Positions 39,361 to 51,245 of a stretch of DNA of 64,000 nucleotides are shown here, in pieces. The DNA is from Hyperoplus lanceolatus (Eukaryota; Chordata; Actinopteri; Uranoscopiformes; Ammodytidae). The DNA lies in NCBI GenBank assembly GCA_026929865.2, contig CM049418.1, positions 12,939,001-13,003,000 of the forward strand, in the 5' to 3' direction. The notes beneath the pieces are model-generated. The model worked only from the letters and a program-made list of their open reading frames with translations. It searched no databases and was not told the DNA's origin. A program made the position numbers and the translations under genes. The number at the start of each line of letters is the position of its first letter. The first letter of the stretch is position 1.

Positions 39361-42300
39361 ACTTGGAACTGATTTCATGGTTAGCTCAATTACATGTTGT
39401 GCTAGTCAGACATCACCCGTGCTGTCACATTCTATAGATACAGTACAAGACTGTAGGAGCGCTGTAGCCTCTCTGCAGTGCACACACAGTATGTCGGCTA
39501 ATTGACACTTTAACCACTCCAGTTGCATCTATACACCCCCAAAGAATGGAACTATCTCAGTATGTCTTATCAGTGCTCCGCCAGTGCATATGTGCAAGGC
39601 ATGAACTTATATGATTACCATTTGGTTGTTTTCCTGCTGTTTGAATAATTTAACCCCCCATGATGGCTCAAACCTAGTCCTTAATCACACAACAATGGCT
39701 GCTGGCTTTACTTCACCAGCCGTGCTTTTCTGCATGACTTTCATTTCTTCTCTCCCTCTCTGGGGAAACGGTGGACCCTCTCTAATTCCTCCATTTTCTA
39801 TCATAATTGATGTATCTGAAGCTTCCTTTGCAAGAACACACACACACACACTTATACTCGCCCAGTTTGAAACTGTCACGCACACAAACACGCGTGCAGC
39901 GCTCACATACAGATAAGGAATACAGTGCCAACATGAATTAATACATTTTTATGGATTTGTATGCAGACACGCATCATTTGAGGTATGCAAACTCGCATGG
40001 GCAAACACCGGTGTACAAACACACACTCACACACGTGCGCATGTCATGAAGATGAATTATCCTCTGCAGCTCGGGTCCTGTGAGACTCATAAGCAATATG
40101 CTCCTCCAAAGGTGAGACGGTAGCAAAGTGCATAACAGTGTTCGGAGATATTCTTTACTTTTAGAGGCTGACTTCGAATAAATGGAATCACTTTTGAACT
40201 AAAGCTCGCCCAGGCGGCCCTTCTTGCATTACAACTGCACTGTTGGATATGTTTTAAAAAGTTAGAGAAAAACCACAACTCACAGAAGAAGTAATGAAAC
40301 GTAGAAAATGAGCCCATGTTATGGATCCGCACAGTTGGTAAGATGTTGTTCGTGCTAATACAAAGCACATTTGCAGTTTTCTGAAACCCTGGCCTTAAAT
40401 TTCAAGTCTTTTGTTATCCATGCTTTAAAATGTTGTTTTTTTTACTATTTAGAAATAACAGAGGTGAATATTTTAAAAATGTAACAAAATGTCATGTAAG
40501 CGCTTTGGAGCATGCATTGCAAAACATCATTGAAGATGACTGTCCATAGTGCCTCCATCTTACATCTCATCTCACTACCATTACCGGTTCCCTGCATGCA
40601 GTTGGCAATACGATGAGGGTTTTGATGCACTAGTACTGCATAGTATGTTTTCACAGTAATGATGAAAAGAAATGGCGGAACATTAGGGGACATAAGTACC
40701 TCTCATTCGATATGGGAAACTTAGCTCTAATGACTACGGATGGTCCATGTTCAGACACAGCTGCCGCAGAGCACACCGCTTACTGTAATCACATGAAGTA
40801 CAATTACTGTAGTTGGGAGCATGAACAAGGTGGCTAATTGGGAAGCTCCTATTAAGCCTGCTGTTGTAAATGTAACCACTGGTGAAAGACACACATCAAA
40901 TAGGCTTGTTTTAATGCACACACATACACAAAGCACACACACGCACAGGCAGGATTCATAAGAGTCAAACAAGCTCACAGGGCCGGAACTCAAACAGCAG
41001 ACCAGTTACCCACTGTGACTATTTACAATTCATTGTGAATGCTGCCTATGTATGATTTAGCTGCCGGACACAAATCATATCTTGTGACCCGGAATGTAAT
41101 TACTTTCTCAAACAGCGCTGCCTTTTTCTTCTTCCACACGACCACTCGAGAACAGAGGCAAAATGCACAAATAATGCTTTGAATACAAGGCAAAAATAAC
41201 AGCTTAGTATTGCTTAGCAGAGTATGTGTGGTGCCTTGGTTAACACAAGAAGTAGACAGTGCACTTATTGGAGTGTCCACCATCTCCTATGTACCACAGA
41301 TGATGTATTGGCTTTATTAGTTAAATGCTTTCTAAGAGCGGCCTGAAAAATCCATATTCTCCCCTCACCCGGTTATTATTTTATAAAATGGCCCATCTAT
41401 TACCCCCCCCCCTCCCTCCCCAGCTATCCTCAATCACAATGCATTAATATTCATATCTTAGAGCACAACAACGGAGCATCTCTTTTGTGCAACACCCATT
41501 CGATCCATCCTTTTTCCCTACAAGACTTTCACCAGGTTCTTTGTGGTAAGCCGCAAGTCAATTAATGCCTTGCTCATTATTCAGGGCTGCTCCTCTTACC
41601 TGCTGTTAATTCTTCCTGACAATTGCACTGTTGGATTCAATTGCTGGATGCAAAAAAGAGAGAGAGCTAAGAAAGGAGTGAAATTGAAATGAGTCATTTT
41701 TCCTCGGGAGCGGAAGACATTATCCCAATTTCCTTTTAAATGCAAGTGTTGGGTAGGTTATTATAAAACAGTGCGTCATAGAATATAATTACCCATTCAA
41801 GTATTTAGTATCTATCACAGTTGGATGACTGTAGTACAATAAATCACTCTGAAATTTAGTGGCGTTGCAGAAATTAACGGAAATGCACTTAATCTAGTTA
41901 CGTTTTTTTCAAACTACAATAGCTCCCACCAGAGCTACAACTGTTTTAGTATCACTCCTTGAAACGAGTAAATGGAACCGCATGTGTAAAATTGGTAGAA
42001 TGCTCCTTTAATTCACACTAAACATGACAATCAGACCCAACTGTTTGTAAAGGTTGTAATTTTTCCAGCTTTAGATTATTTTTTTTGTATTTTAGAGACA
42101 TTGATTTGACTATGTTCATTTTAAAACTAGTCGAAATGTATTCTGTATTCTGCATTTTCTAATATTGAGTCCTGTTTCTAGCGCACCAATGTGGGAAGGC
42201 GCACTCCATTTTACATAACGTGATTTATTAGGTTAGGTCAACTCATTACAGATAAATACTATAAATATTATGTAAATGCAATGAAGCCCAATTTGTGTAA

Positions 42301-42463
42301 TGATCAAAACAGCTCATTTTAATTGTAATCATATTAGGCAATCAATAACTTTTACTAATTTTGTAGAATGTATAACTAATGGGGAGGACAAATGGACTCA
42401 AAGCCTGTTTATTATTTATATGAATAAGGGGATGAATTAGCATCACTGTGCATTGAAACCCTC
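39361..42463. other. Gene-free stretch downstream of slitrk6
   Basis: Unique DNA with minor CA runs (39836-39851, 40917-40946) and the CNE-like block at 41330. Confidence 0.6.
41330..41740. other. CNE-like stretch downstream of slitrk6
   Basis: About 400 bp of unique, mixed-composition DNA with GCATTAATATTCAT (octamer/POU-like), GTCAATTAATGCC, CTGTTAATTCTTCC, TGACAATTGC and GAAATGAGTCAT motifs. No repeat except a short C-run and an AG run. The best enhancer candidate on the 3' side by appearance. Confidence 0.28.
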
Positions 42464-42719
42464 TTAAAGGTGCTACAAGGTTAAACTTTTAATTATTTCT
42501 GAAACAGTCTAATTTTTACTCTGATGATCATATATTATATGTAACAGCCAACGAGACCACCAGTTCAAATAATGCTATGTTTATTTAATTTTTCCTAATT
42601 CCTTTGTCTTGGGTATACTCACCCAGGAACAATAGCTGGCGTAGTAAAAACAGTACCGCTTTTGTCCAAAGGGTGCGCTACAAGTAACACAAAATGATAG
42701 TTCCTCAGAGCACCTTTAA
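42464..42719 (+). mobile_element. TTAA-flanked MITE, intact copy (family of 22255)
   Basis: 256 bp from TTAAAGGTGCTACAAGG to CTCAGAGCACCTTTAA. It shares AATAATGCTAT and GTATACTCACCCAGGAAC with the 22-kb copy. It has no coding capacity. A TTAA target is typical of piggyBac-like transposases, but the terminus is not a classical piggyBac end, so the superfamily is left open. Confidence 0.8.
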
Positions 42720-43124
42720 CATACAGTTCTCAAACAGGGTTTCTTGAGGGAGTCAGCCTACACTTCAATTTGACCTGGGTTGACATGTGGTCAGTTTTAA
42801 TTGATTGGGCATGATTGAGAATCAAATGCACATCCATCAGTCCTTCCACCCATCCTCTTTCTATTCACACTTTAAACCACAGGGTTAAGAGGGGTGCTGG
42901 AGTCTATCCCAGCATGCACAGGGGCGCTGGAAAACCAGACGTGTGTGAAATGCACATGTTTATGGAAAGTGATTCGGAAGATTGAGTGCGTGAGTGCAGA
43001 AAAAAAATTTGCATGAAAAGCTAGCCTGGTGCTACCAGACCATCATACTTAATTTCATTTGTACAGAAGTGCTGTAATTGGCAAACGTTCACTCACTTGG
43101 AGGCGGGTGTCTGTTGAAGTTTAA

Positions 43125-44940
43125 CGCTCCCATATTGTGAAAATGCACTTTTCCGATGTTTTTGAACATAATTATGGGTCTACGGTGTGCCTACAGACTG
43201 CCAATGCATCAAAAAAAGAAAGCTCTCTCCTTTTCTCACTCTCCCCTTTTCTGAAACCCTCCACCTCTCCACCCAATATACTCCAGTCAGAATTCTCCCC
43301 GTGTCTGACGTCAAAAACTGGAAAGCCAGAAGCTTCCACTGTGCAGTCCACCCCCCTATTTCTTATTGGTCCACGGCCCCGAGATCCTCTCGAAAAATTT
43401 TCCTTCACACCCATGTTATTTGCTTGTTGCTAAGCGACAGAATGCCTGTAGTACGGCAAAACATGATGAATGTTGCATAATCCACTAATTTATCTTAACC
43501 ACAGCAGCCTCGTTTTTAATAACACAACGGATAGGAAGCTACTTGTACTTTTTTTCAAACAGTGAAACTGAAATAAATGTTTTTATTGGTATTTTTGCCT
43601 GACTGGTGTATAGCTATTAGCTTTGGGACAAGCATTCAGCTTTTGCTCATAAAAACATATTTCTATTCCCCACACCAGTCTGGAAATGCCTCGTTTGTAA
43701 TAGGACAAAGGATTGGAAGGTATACTGAAGAAGTCTGACTTTGAAGATAATTTTTTCACTGATTTTAGTGGTATTGTTAGCAGCTAGCTCCCGAGCTAGC
43801 TTCGCAGTAGCCACCATCTTTTGCAGCATTTTTATTGTGAACATGCCGTTTCCATTAGCGTGTGGCTGTCAGTGCATCTGTATGAACATAGTCTTTCATG
43901 TAGACAAGGATAGGTCATGTCAAACTGTTCAAAGTGTGTTACTAGCACTAGACTTGGTTCTTCTCATGGGTAGGCTAAACCTAACTGTGCTAACAGGCTA
44001 TACGTCATCATTGTTTACAAACAGACAGAGGGCGAGGCGTATCTGGCTTCGCTTCCGGACAGGGGGCGGGGGGAGCTCAAAGATTGTATATTTACTAGGG
44101 GTGGGAATCTCTTGGCACCTCACGATTCGATTCGATTCCGATTCAGAGGTCAACGATTCGATTCAAAATCGATTTTAAATGCATCTCAATGCAAAACATT
44201 TTTTATGTACATACCCATGTGTGAATTTCAAAAATATATTTATATGCACATCTGAGTTTGCTAATCACTTCCTACTTTTGTGATGATCATTAAAGACAAT
44301 CAACAGATGAATTGCCTTCTCTAATACTGTATTAAGAGAAAAGCTTTTCTTGTCACAAATATGACTTTCTATGAACAGTGCAATAATCAATGCAGCTTGC
44401 ATTTCAACACAATATGGAAGTATGTAAAAACTAAACCGATTCAGTTTTATTTTATTTCTAATCTCGTAAATCATGTTTCTATAGGATTTCTATTCTATTA
44501 TCTATAAAGATAAAGCCGGTGCAGGTCATGGGTTTGCTGCTCCCAGCCCTTTTGAAGCAACTTTGGAAACAACTCGCACATGTGTGGTGTGCATGCGCAA
44601 TGGCGCAGGAAGTTTTAGTATTTACAAAAAAAAAAAAAAAAAAAAATTATAAAAAAAAAAAAAAATCGATTATTAACTTTTCTGAATCGATTCAGAATCG
44701 TCCGAGAGAGAATCTATATTAATCGGAAAATCGATTTTTTTTCCCACCCCTAATATTTACGAGGGGAGCTGCAGCTCTTTTTAAAAAATAGGCCATTGTG
44801 AGATTAGCTGAACATCAGCATAGTACAATAAATTATCTGAAAGTTTTTTTCAGCAAACAATTGAAGAAAAACGTTTTAGGGACCATAAGACCATATAATA
44901 TGGTGTATAATAGAACCGAAAAGTGTATAATATGGGAGCT
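43125..44940 (+). mobile_element. TTAA-inserted DNA element, about 1.8 kb, level 2 of nest
   Basis: It is flanked by TTAA at 43121-43124 and 44941-44944 (TTTAA on both sides). Terminal inverted repeats are CGCTCCCATATTGTG at the left and the complement of AATATGGGAGCT at the right. The uninterrupted MITE at 53 kb reads straight through this point (GTTTAAAACTATTGG), which proves an insertion. The longest internal frame (43741-44178) runs into the younger hAT insert and shows no transposase motifs, so the element is taken as non-autonomous. Confidence 0.78.
44096..44752 (+). mobile_element. hAT-like non-autonomous element, level 3 of nest
   Basis: 657 bp with 12-bp terminal inverted repeats TAGGGGTGGGAA / TTCCCACCCCTA and a perfect 8-bp target duplication ATATTTAC (44088-44095 and 44753-44760), the hAT hallmark. 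Subterminal ATTCGATTC/GAATCGATTC repeats and long A-runs (44627-44668) are present. There is no transposase frame. The intact duplication shows that this is the youngest layer at this spot. Confidence 0.9.
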
Positions 44941-45016
44941 TTAAAACTATTGGATCTGCTCTTTGCCACTCTAGATTAGCCAAACAATCGCATAACGTTT
45001 GGTCGGCTTCTGACGG

Positions 45017-45230
45017 TGCGTTCAGGGAGGTCGGAAATTTCCGACTGCACTACATATTGTAGTCTATGGATCTACCGGTACCTGGCAACAGTAACTTGCT
45101 AGAGCCTAACGTTTAGTTATTTGGACGAGAAATGTTTTAGGCATCCATACTTTCGCGAGCAGATGCACTGGAACACAGAGAGGTCGGAACTCGGAACTAC
45201 CAAGTCGGAAATTTCCAAGTTCCGAGCGCA
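45017..45230 (+). mobile_element. Small TIR element inserted in the TAGCCTGG MITE
   Basis: About 214 bp with imperfect inverted repeats: TGCGTTCAGGGAGGTCGGAA at the left and, as complement of the right end, TGCGCTCGGAACTTGG, both leading into AAATTTCCGACT. The 53-kb MITE copy lacks this segment, so it is an insertion. The exact edges and target duplication are uncertain by a few bases. Confidence 0.65.
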
Positions 45231-45412
45231 GCATTCAACTGAAACTGTAGCGCGACTTCGACGTCATCGTTCTCAGCCACTTCCTCTGTTTGCTGATTGG
45301 ACACTCAGAAATTTGTTAGAGCAAAATCCCACTAATACGCCCCATACCCAGACTGACTACTGAAGGGAAAATTAAATTTGGGCGGAAGCAGGAGGGCGGG
45401 CGGAGCCAGGCT

Positions 45413-48400
45413 GAAGAAAGGCGGTTTATTTATGTTAAGATGTGTGTTAGATCATTCTTTATTCATACAGTGATCACTTACATAATGTGCGCGGTACATT
45501 AAGCCGGTCCCTCAGTCAGCTACTCTGCATGTAATCTGCAAATAAACTTATTGGAGGATCCCGAAATGTATATCCAATCACAAGAGAGAACGCTACAAAC
45601 CGAAACATGTCTCACTCATGGTTTCACTCTAACTGCAGTAACTGACAGGAAGTTAGCTAAAAGAACCATTCCGCTTACAGCGCCTTTAAGTCTATTAAAA
45701 TGTCAATTGATGCTGCAGTGGGCTGCCAAAGGTGTTTTTCTAATGGGTCCAATAGACCCCCCCCCCTCCACCTGGCATTAAAACACCTACTTAAATGACT
45801 CACTTTGAAAGAAATAGAAGATAGCAAAACAATGTTTGCCAGTCACTAAGTAGACATGCATCCTTATCAAGTGTCCTCATGTTGTATTGTGCATTCAGAA
45901 GCCTCAACCCATGACTGAAGCATTATGTTGGATGACTTTGCCTGTCAGAGCAAACCCCCTCTCCCCCACCCCCCCTCTCTCTATAACATCCAAGACTGAG
46001 CTGTGGTCTGTTACTGAGCCTTTACCCTGGGGGTGATCCTCTGATGCCTGCTGCCAAGCGGTAGCAGCTTGCTCCGAAGCCACGGACATTGAACCCCCCT
46101 ATCCTGTTGTTGTCCGCTTGGCACACTCGGCTTAGACAGCAAGCCGGTGATGACCCAGTTTTGCATCCGAACATCAGAAGCATTTAGTCAGATGGGGGTG
46201 TTCTGTGTTGGAATCTTTTGTTCTGAGAGTGGGCGTCTCAGGTGTGTGTGTGGGGGATAATAAAACACTGGTTGTTTGAGAGAGCGCAAATTCTACCGCC
46301 ATATCAAAACAGTACAAAACCATCCTCTGGCGATATGTTTTTGAATTGAATTTGTTGGAGACAATGTTGAATGACACGGCTGTGACACTTTTTTTCTTTT
46401 CAGATGCCACCACTTTGCACTGATGGTTTTTTTGGATGTAAAAAACACATGCAAATGTCACAGCTTGAAAATTCCGGGTTATTTTTCTGGAATTCTAGGA
46501 GATGAAGGAGGTCCCCCTTGTGGACTACAAATCAAGGAGGTATATAGTCAGTGAATGTGGTCTCCTTTAAAAAAATAAACGAGTACATTACAGCACTTCA
46601 TCGCCAAAAAAGCTCCTGGCCTGTGTTGAGCATCCCATTCTGATGATATATAACACTAAAAGTATCTAACCAAAGATGACTCCCTTTAATGGAATGTGTG
46701 CAGCATTTTATCACATAGTCTAACACAGGGGAAAATGGGAAAGGGGCTGAATGTACAACATGAGTGAGATCATCATGGATTAAATATTGGGTAACCTTGG
46801 AACAGAAAAGCATTGATTTGATTCTGTTCTCTCAAAATGATTTTTTTTTTCATCTCTAATACATTTTGGAGGGACAGTTACTCTTTCATGGATCAAGGAA
46901 ACACAGTTATCTTGCTTTTTTAATTAATCTCATTCAAGCCTCACTGAATATAAAATGTACGTCACTGAATTAGACGGATCACTTAAAGCTTTGAGACAGT
47001 GTTCAGTTAATCGTGGATAATGGTTTGAAGTCTTTTTTTTTCGGAGCATCCATCACTAGCAATTAGTGAATGTATAAATAAACCAACATTCAGAAATGTA
47101 TTGTTATGAGTTAAATGCAGCTGAATATCAGGAAAAGTAATGTTCAACTCAAGGCACACTGGATGCCATGTCCACTGTTAAAGAAGGATGTTTATGATTT
47201 CAAAGGAATGTCTGTGGGTTATAATGTAATATTTCACTTCTATGCACGTTTCAATAGAAAACATGTGCTCAATTTAAAATGAACAGTCACCATTCATAAT
47301 TGAATAAACACAATAGAAGTTAAAGTACTGTTGTTCCATTACTCCGTGCCATATTTGAATGGGTTCTGTTGTACCGAAACTGCTACACTTTGTCTTATAT
47401 ATGAGCCTTTGAAAATGCTGGGTGAGCATTCAGTAAGGCTGGATTATATGCATGCATCGCTTAATGTGAATCGCTCAAGAGTTGGAAGAAGGGATGGAGT
47501 ACTCCACCACTAACCATGAAACACCTTTTGAATAAAGAGGTCATAATTAAACGCATTATAAAGTGGCATTGAAGACAAAATTCAAGACAAGGGTGGTATT
47601 GAAAATTGGATGTTATTTCTTGGAAAATCTTGAGTGGTATCATTTTAAGTGAGTAACTCTCCAAAACTAATTAGCTCTCTTTGTGAGTTGGGTTGTCTGT
47701 TAGTTTGAAGGACAGTGGTTAATGAAAGCCAATCATCAGAATATGATTCAGATAATACAAAAGCCTGGTGAAATAAAATAGGGTGACATAGTGTTTTTTT
47801 CTCTGCCAGTATACTTTCCCATTCATGTAGGACAATTCAAGAAAATAGGTTTCCAGGGCCCTTTACTATTCCACAGCCCTTTAGAAAGCATCACTTAAAG
47901 TTGCCCTCTCTATTTATTCTACCCCTTAGGTTGAATGTAAAGAATTATGGCTCAGTTCATTTATTACAGTCAATTGCACACAAGCTCTTTACAGTTTATG
48001 CATGTGTAATTGTATTCCCATGTGAGAGCGTCAATAGCATATGCCTATCGCATTGTGTAAGCCACTCAGGTGTGCATGACTGGCAACTTCAGTGTTGCCA
48101 CACGCGGCCCCATTTCAATCAACTAAGCCTACCATTTTGCACATTCATTGCTTTGCTACAGTATGGATTTAGTCGCTCAGTTGAATAGATACTTAGGCTT
48201 TGTTGTTGCGTTGAAAAAGTGCCTCAAGCAGAGCATGAACCGAGTAGAAGGCAGGGGAGAGTTCGCATTCAGTATGAGCTTACCCTCATTTGTGTTGTAT
48301 GGCCTGTACAGTATCATGAAAATGAATCATTTTAGCAACAAAGCTCAGTGAACCTCAGCCTAGATGTGCCCTCTATATTCCCTCTTTATGGATTCAATGA

Positions 48401-48492
48401 ATTGATGTATGCAGCATGTATAGCCCATCCCATGAGACGATACTTTTAGTAATGTCTTTGAAAAAAAGTTTGAGATTGAGGTTGAGCACAGA
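45413..48492. other. Gene-free stretch
   Basis: 45413-45690 ends in AGCGCCTTTAA and may be a further worn TTAA MITE end; the remainder is unique AT-rich DNA. Confidence 0.5.
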
Positions 48493-48664
<172 letters not shown>

Positions 48665-49497
48665 CACTCAACAAAAATATAAACGCAACACTTTTGTTTT
48701 TGCTCCCATTTTTCATGAGATGGACTAAAAGATCTAAAATTAATTCCAGATACACAATATTACCATTTCTCTCAAATCTGTCTAAATGTGTGATAGTGAG
48801 CACTTCTGCTTTGCTGAGATAATCCATCCCACCTCACAGGTGTGCCACATCAAGATGCTGATCTGACATCATGATTAGTGCACAGGTGTGCCTTAGACTG
48901 TCCACAATAAAAGGCCACCCTGAAATGTGCAGTTTTGTCTCACAGCAAAATGCCACAGATGCCACACGCATTGAGGGAGCGTGCAGTTGGCATGCTGACA
49001 TCAGGAATGTCAACCAGATATGTTGCTCGTGCATTGAATGTTCATTTCTCCACCATAAGCTGTCTCCAAAGGCGTTTCAGAGAATATGGCAGTACATCCA
49101 ATTGACAATCTGATAAACTCTATGCGAAGAAGATGTGTTGCACTGCATGAGGCAAATGGTGGTCACACCAGATACTGACTGGTTCTGAGTCCCCAGACCC
49201 CCAATAAAGCAAAAAAATGCACATTTCAGAGTGGCCTTTTATTGTGGACAGTCTAAGGCACACCTGTGCACTAATCATGATGTCAGATCAGCATCTTGAT
49301 GTGGCACACCTGTGAGGTGGGATGGATTATCTCAGCAAAGCAGTAGTGCTCACTATCACACATTTAGACAGATTTGTGAACAGTGTTTGAGAGAGATGAT
49401 AATATTGTGTATCTGGAATGAATTTAAGATCTTTAAGTCCATCTCATGAAAAATGGGAGCAAAAACAAAAGTGTTGCGTTTATATTTTTGTTGAGTG
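48665..49497 (+). mobile_element. Tc1-like element with long inverted repeats, internally deleted
   Basis: 833 bp flanked by TA on both sides. The inverted repeats start CACTCAACAAAAATATAAAC. Left arm: 48665-48931 (267 bp); right arm: 49218-49497 (280 bp). They differ by a 13-nt gap at a CAAA repeat and a handful of substitutions. The middle carries both ends of a transposase gene with the catalytic core missing. It lies between a (TA)n tract and a (GATA)n/(GACA)n tract. Family assignment rests on TA target, long TIRs and the transposase remnants. Confidence 0.88.
48959..49178 (+). pseudogene. Tc1-type transposase remnant (N- and C-terminal pieces)
   Basis: Frame 48959-49105 encodes 48 residues typical of the N-terminal helix-turn-helix of Tc1 transposases, including STRYVARALNVHFSTISCLQ and RRFREYGSTSN, then a stop. 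After a short junction, 49122-49178 encodes the C-terminal piece ending GGHTRY followed by TGA. The whole DDE catalytic domain (about 250 residues) is missing, so no active enzyme can be made. The deletion lies near 49105-49121. Confidence 0.75.
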
Positions 49498-49500
49498 TAT

Positions 49501-49517
49501 ATAGATGTATAGATAGA

Positions 49518-49555
<38 letters not shown>

Positions 49556-49573
49556 TACAGACAGACAGACAGA
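49501..49573. repeat. (GATA)n-(GACA)n, 3' of the Tc1-like element
   Basis: About eight GATA units pass into GACA units with one GACATACA variant. Probably the continuation of the microsatellite on the left side of the transposon. Confidence 0.95.
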
Positions 49574-50699
49574 TCAAATGGACAGACAATACACGTCAGT
49601 AGAATAATTCAATGAAAAGTGAGCAATATAAAATATAAAAATAGTGTGTATGTCGGCTGTGGCAGAGAAGGAGGGAGGGCGGGCGAGAGTGAGCGACCCT
49701 CAAGACGAGACAGAGAGTCACAAGTCACCCTTGTGCTTGCCAACATTGGAACATATTTCCTCATGTGATCGCCACTGTATGTATGAGCTGGTAGCCCAAA
49801 GTGTTTCTAATAATATTACAAGCTAATGACCCATTTTTTGAAAAGTGCTCCGGCCCTGTGCACTCGGAAACATTGGAACACGTGCAGCAGCAGACAGTGC
49901 AGCAAAAAGCCATCCGTTCTTCCCCTCTCCTCCACTTGAATGATGGTGCAATTAAATGTTTCATAGTGTTGCCAACTTCAGTGGTGCTATCCTGTACCAC
50001 TGCAGTGGATTTTCAGCCCATCATGTAAAGGGCAAAATAGATTAGATAAGCCTGTTTTATTTTTTTTCTCGGCTTGTTTGTTTGCTTAGGTTTGGTTCAT
50101 ACTTAACTTTGTCCAATTTTTCCTTTAAGGTGGCACATGCAAGTCACATCAGTTTTGAGGAGTAAACTTTATACCATTTCTCTCAAAAACTATCATTGTA
50201 TGCGTTACACAATAGCACGTAAACATCAGCCTCTTTGATTCAGTTTTTTCCCAGCGGTATGCTCTCTAGGGTGTGGAAGAAAGAGAAGAGGACCCATCAC
50301 TAAATAACTAGACTTCTCTTAATATCTCAATGTACCCACCCAAAACGGCATCACTTTGGAAAAAATGACACATTTGTTTTCTAAAATCTCAAAACGCAGG
50401 GTATCGGCAGGGACCGGATTGCGATTGTTCTCCTTTGAAGAATTGTGAGATCAGAGGGATATGCAAAAAGGATGGGCCTGTGATCACCATGGGAAACGTG
50501 GAAAAAGGAACAAAATGGGTAAAAAATTATAAACTTTGAAATAGACAAATGGAGCTGGTGTGTGAGGCTTAACAAATGAGATGTGTGAAAAAGATCAGTT
50601 TTGCATGTATTTTGCATTTTACACGTACGTATGATGAAAAAGCCCGGCTTAACCTGCTCTTATGCATTTTTAGTACCCAACCCATCATAGTAAATTCAT

Positions 50700-51245
50700 G
50701 TCCATAGGTTGTGAACTCCAGAGGAAGAGGACTTCTAAGCAGTTGATTCATGTCTACAATTTTCCTTTCTTGGTGCATAAATGGAGTAAACCAATGACTA
50801 TTTGGCACACAAAAGGGCACAGCATGATGTACATGTTGATGATAGCTTTTAGCTTCAGTGCCCCTGACTCCTGGAACAACTTACAGCAACAAATTAAACT
50901 AAATACCTTCATATCCTTTAATCAATTTAAACAAACTATCTTAAATCTGCCAAACTCTACCTGTAACTGTTTTAATTAGGCTATATTGTACTTTCACCCA
51001 TTTAATTTCATTTTAATTGCTGCCACTCTTCACCACTATGTAAATGTTTCAATTGTTTTTTTGCTTTTTGTTTTTTTCTTCTCTTCACCTGTTGTTGTGT
51101 ATTTGATGTATTTGCATTGAATATTGTGTATGCATTGTTGTTTTTCCTTGGAATTTGTTTGAACTCGACACCATTGAAAATGAGGGTCACCCCTCAATTG
51201 GTCTCTCGAGGATAAATAAAAGTTAAATGAAAATGAAATGAAATG
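50700..51245 (+). mobile_element. 5'-truncated LINE: reverse-transcriptase C terminus and 3' UTR
   Basis: Codons around 50842-50979 give AFSFSAPDSWNNLQQQIKLN and end NSTCNCFN, the usual 'FSAP..WN.LQ..LKL' C terminus of non-LTR retrotransposon proteins of fish. The 3' UTR ends CCCTCAATTGGTCTC, then GGATAAATAAAAGTTAAA, then short repeats of TGAAA/TGAAAA to 51245. No upstream reverse-transcriptase domain remains. The tail resembles the tail of the SINE at 3432-3698, so this LINE type may have mobilised that SINE. Confidence 0.75.

Larger units (their letters stand above)
43022..45412 (+). mobile_element. TAGCCTGG-type MITE, host of a transposon nest
   Basis: The ends TAGCCTGGTGCTACCAGACC (43022) and GGCGGAGCCAGGCT (to 45412) match the intact 374-bp copy at 53161-53534. 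Homologous pieces are 43022-43120, about 44945-45016 and 45231-45412; the rest is later insertions. In shared parts the copies agree well (TTGGCAAACGTTCACTCA; GCGCGACTTCGACGTCATCG). Target duplications are not clear for this copy, unlike the 53-kb one. Confidence 0.82.

Noticed and set aside
43741-44178. 145-codon frame with a signal-peptide-like start
   Set aside because: It runs from a TTAA element across the boundary of a later hAT insert, so it cannot be an ancestral gene. No domain recognised.
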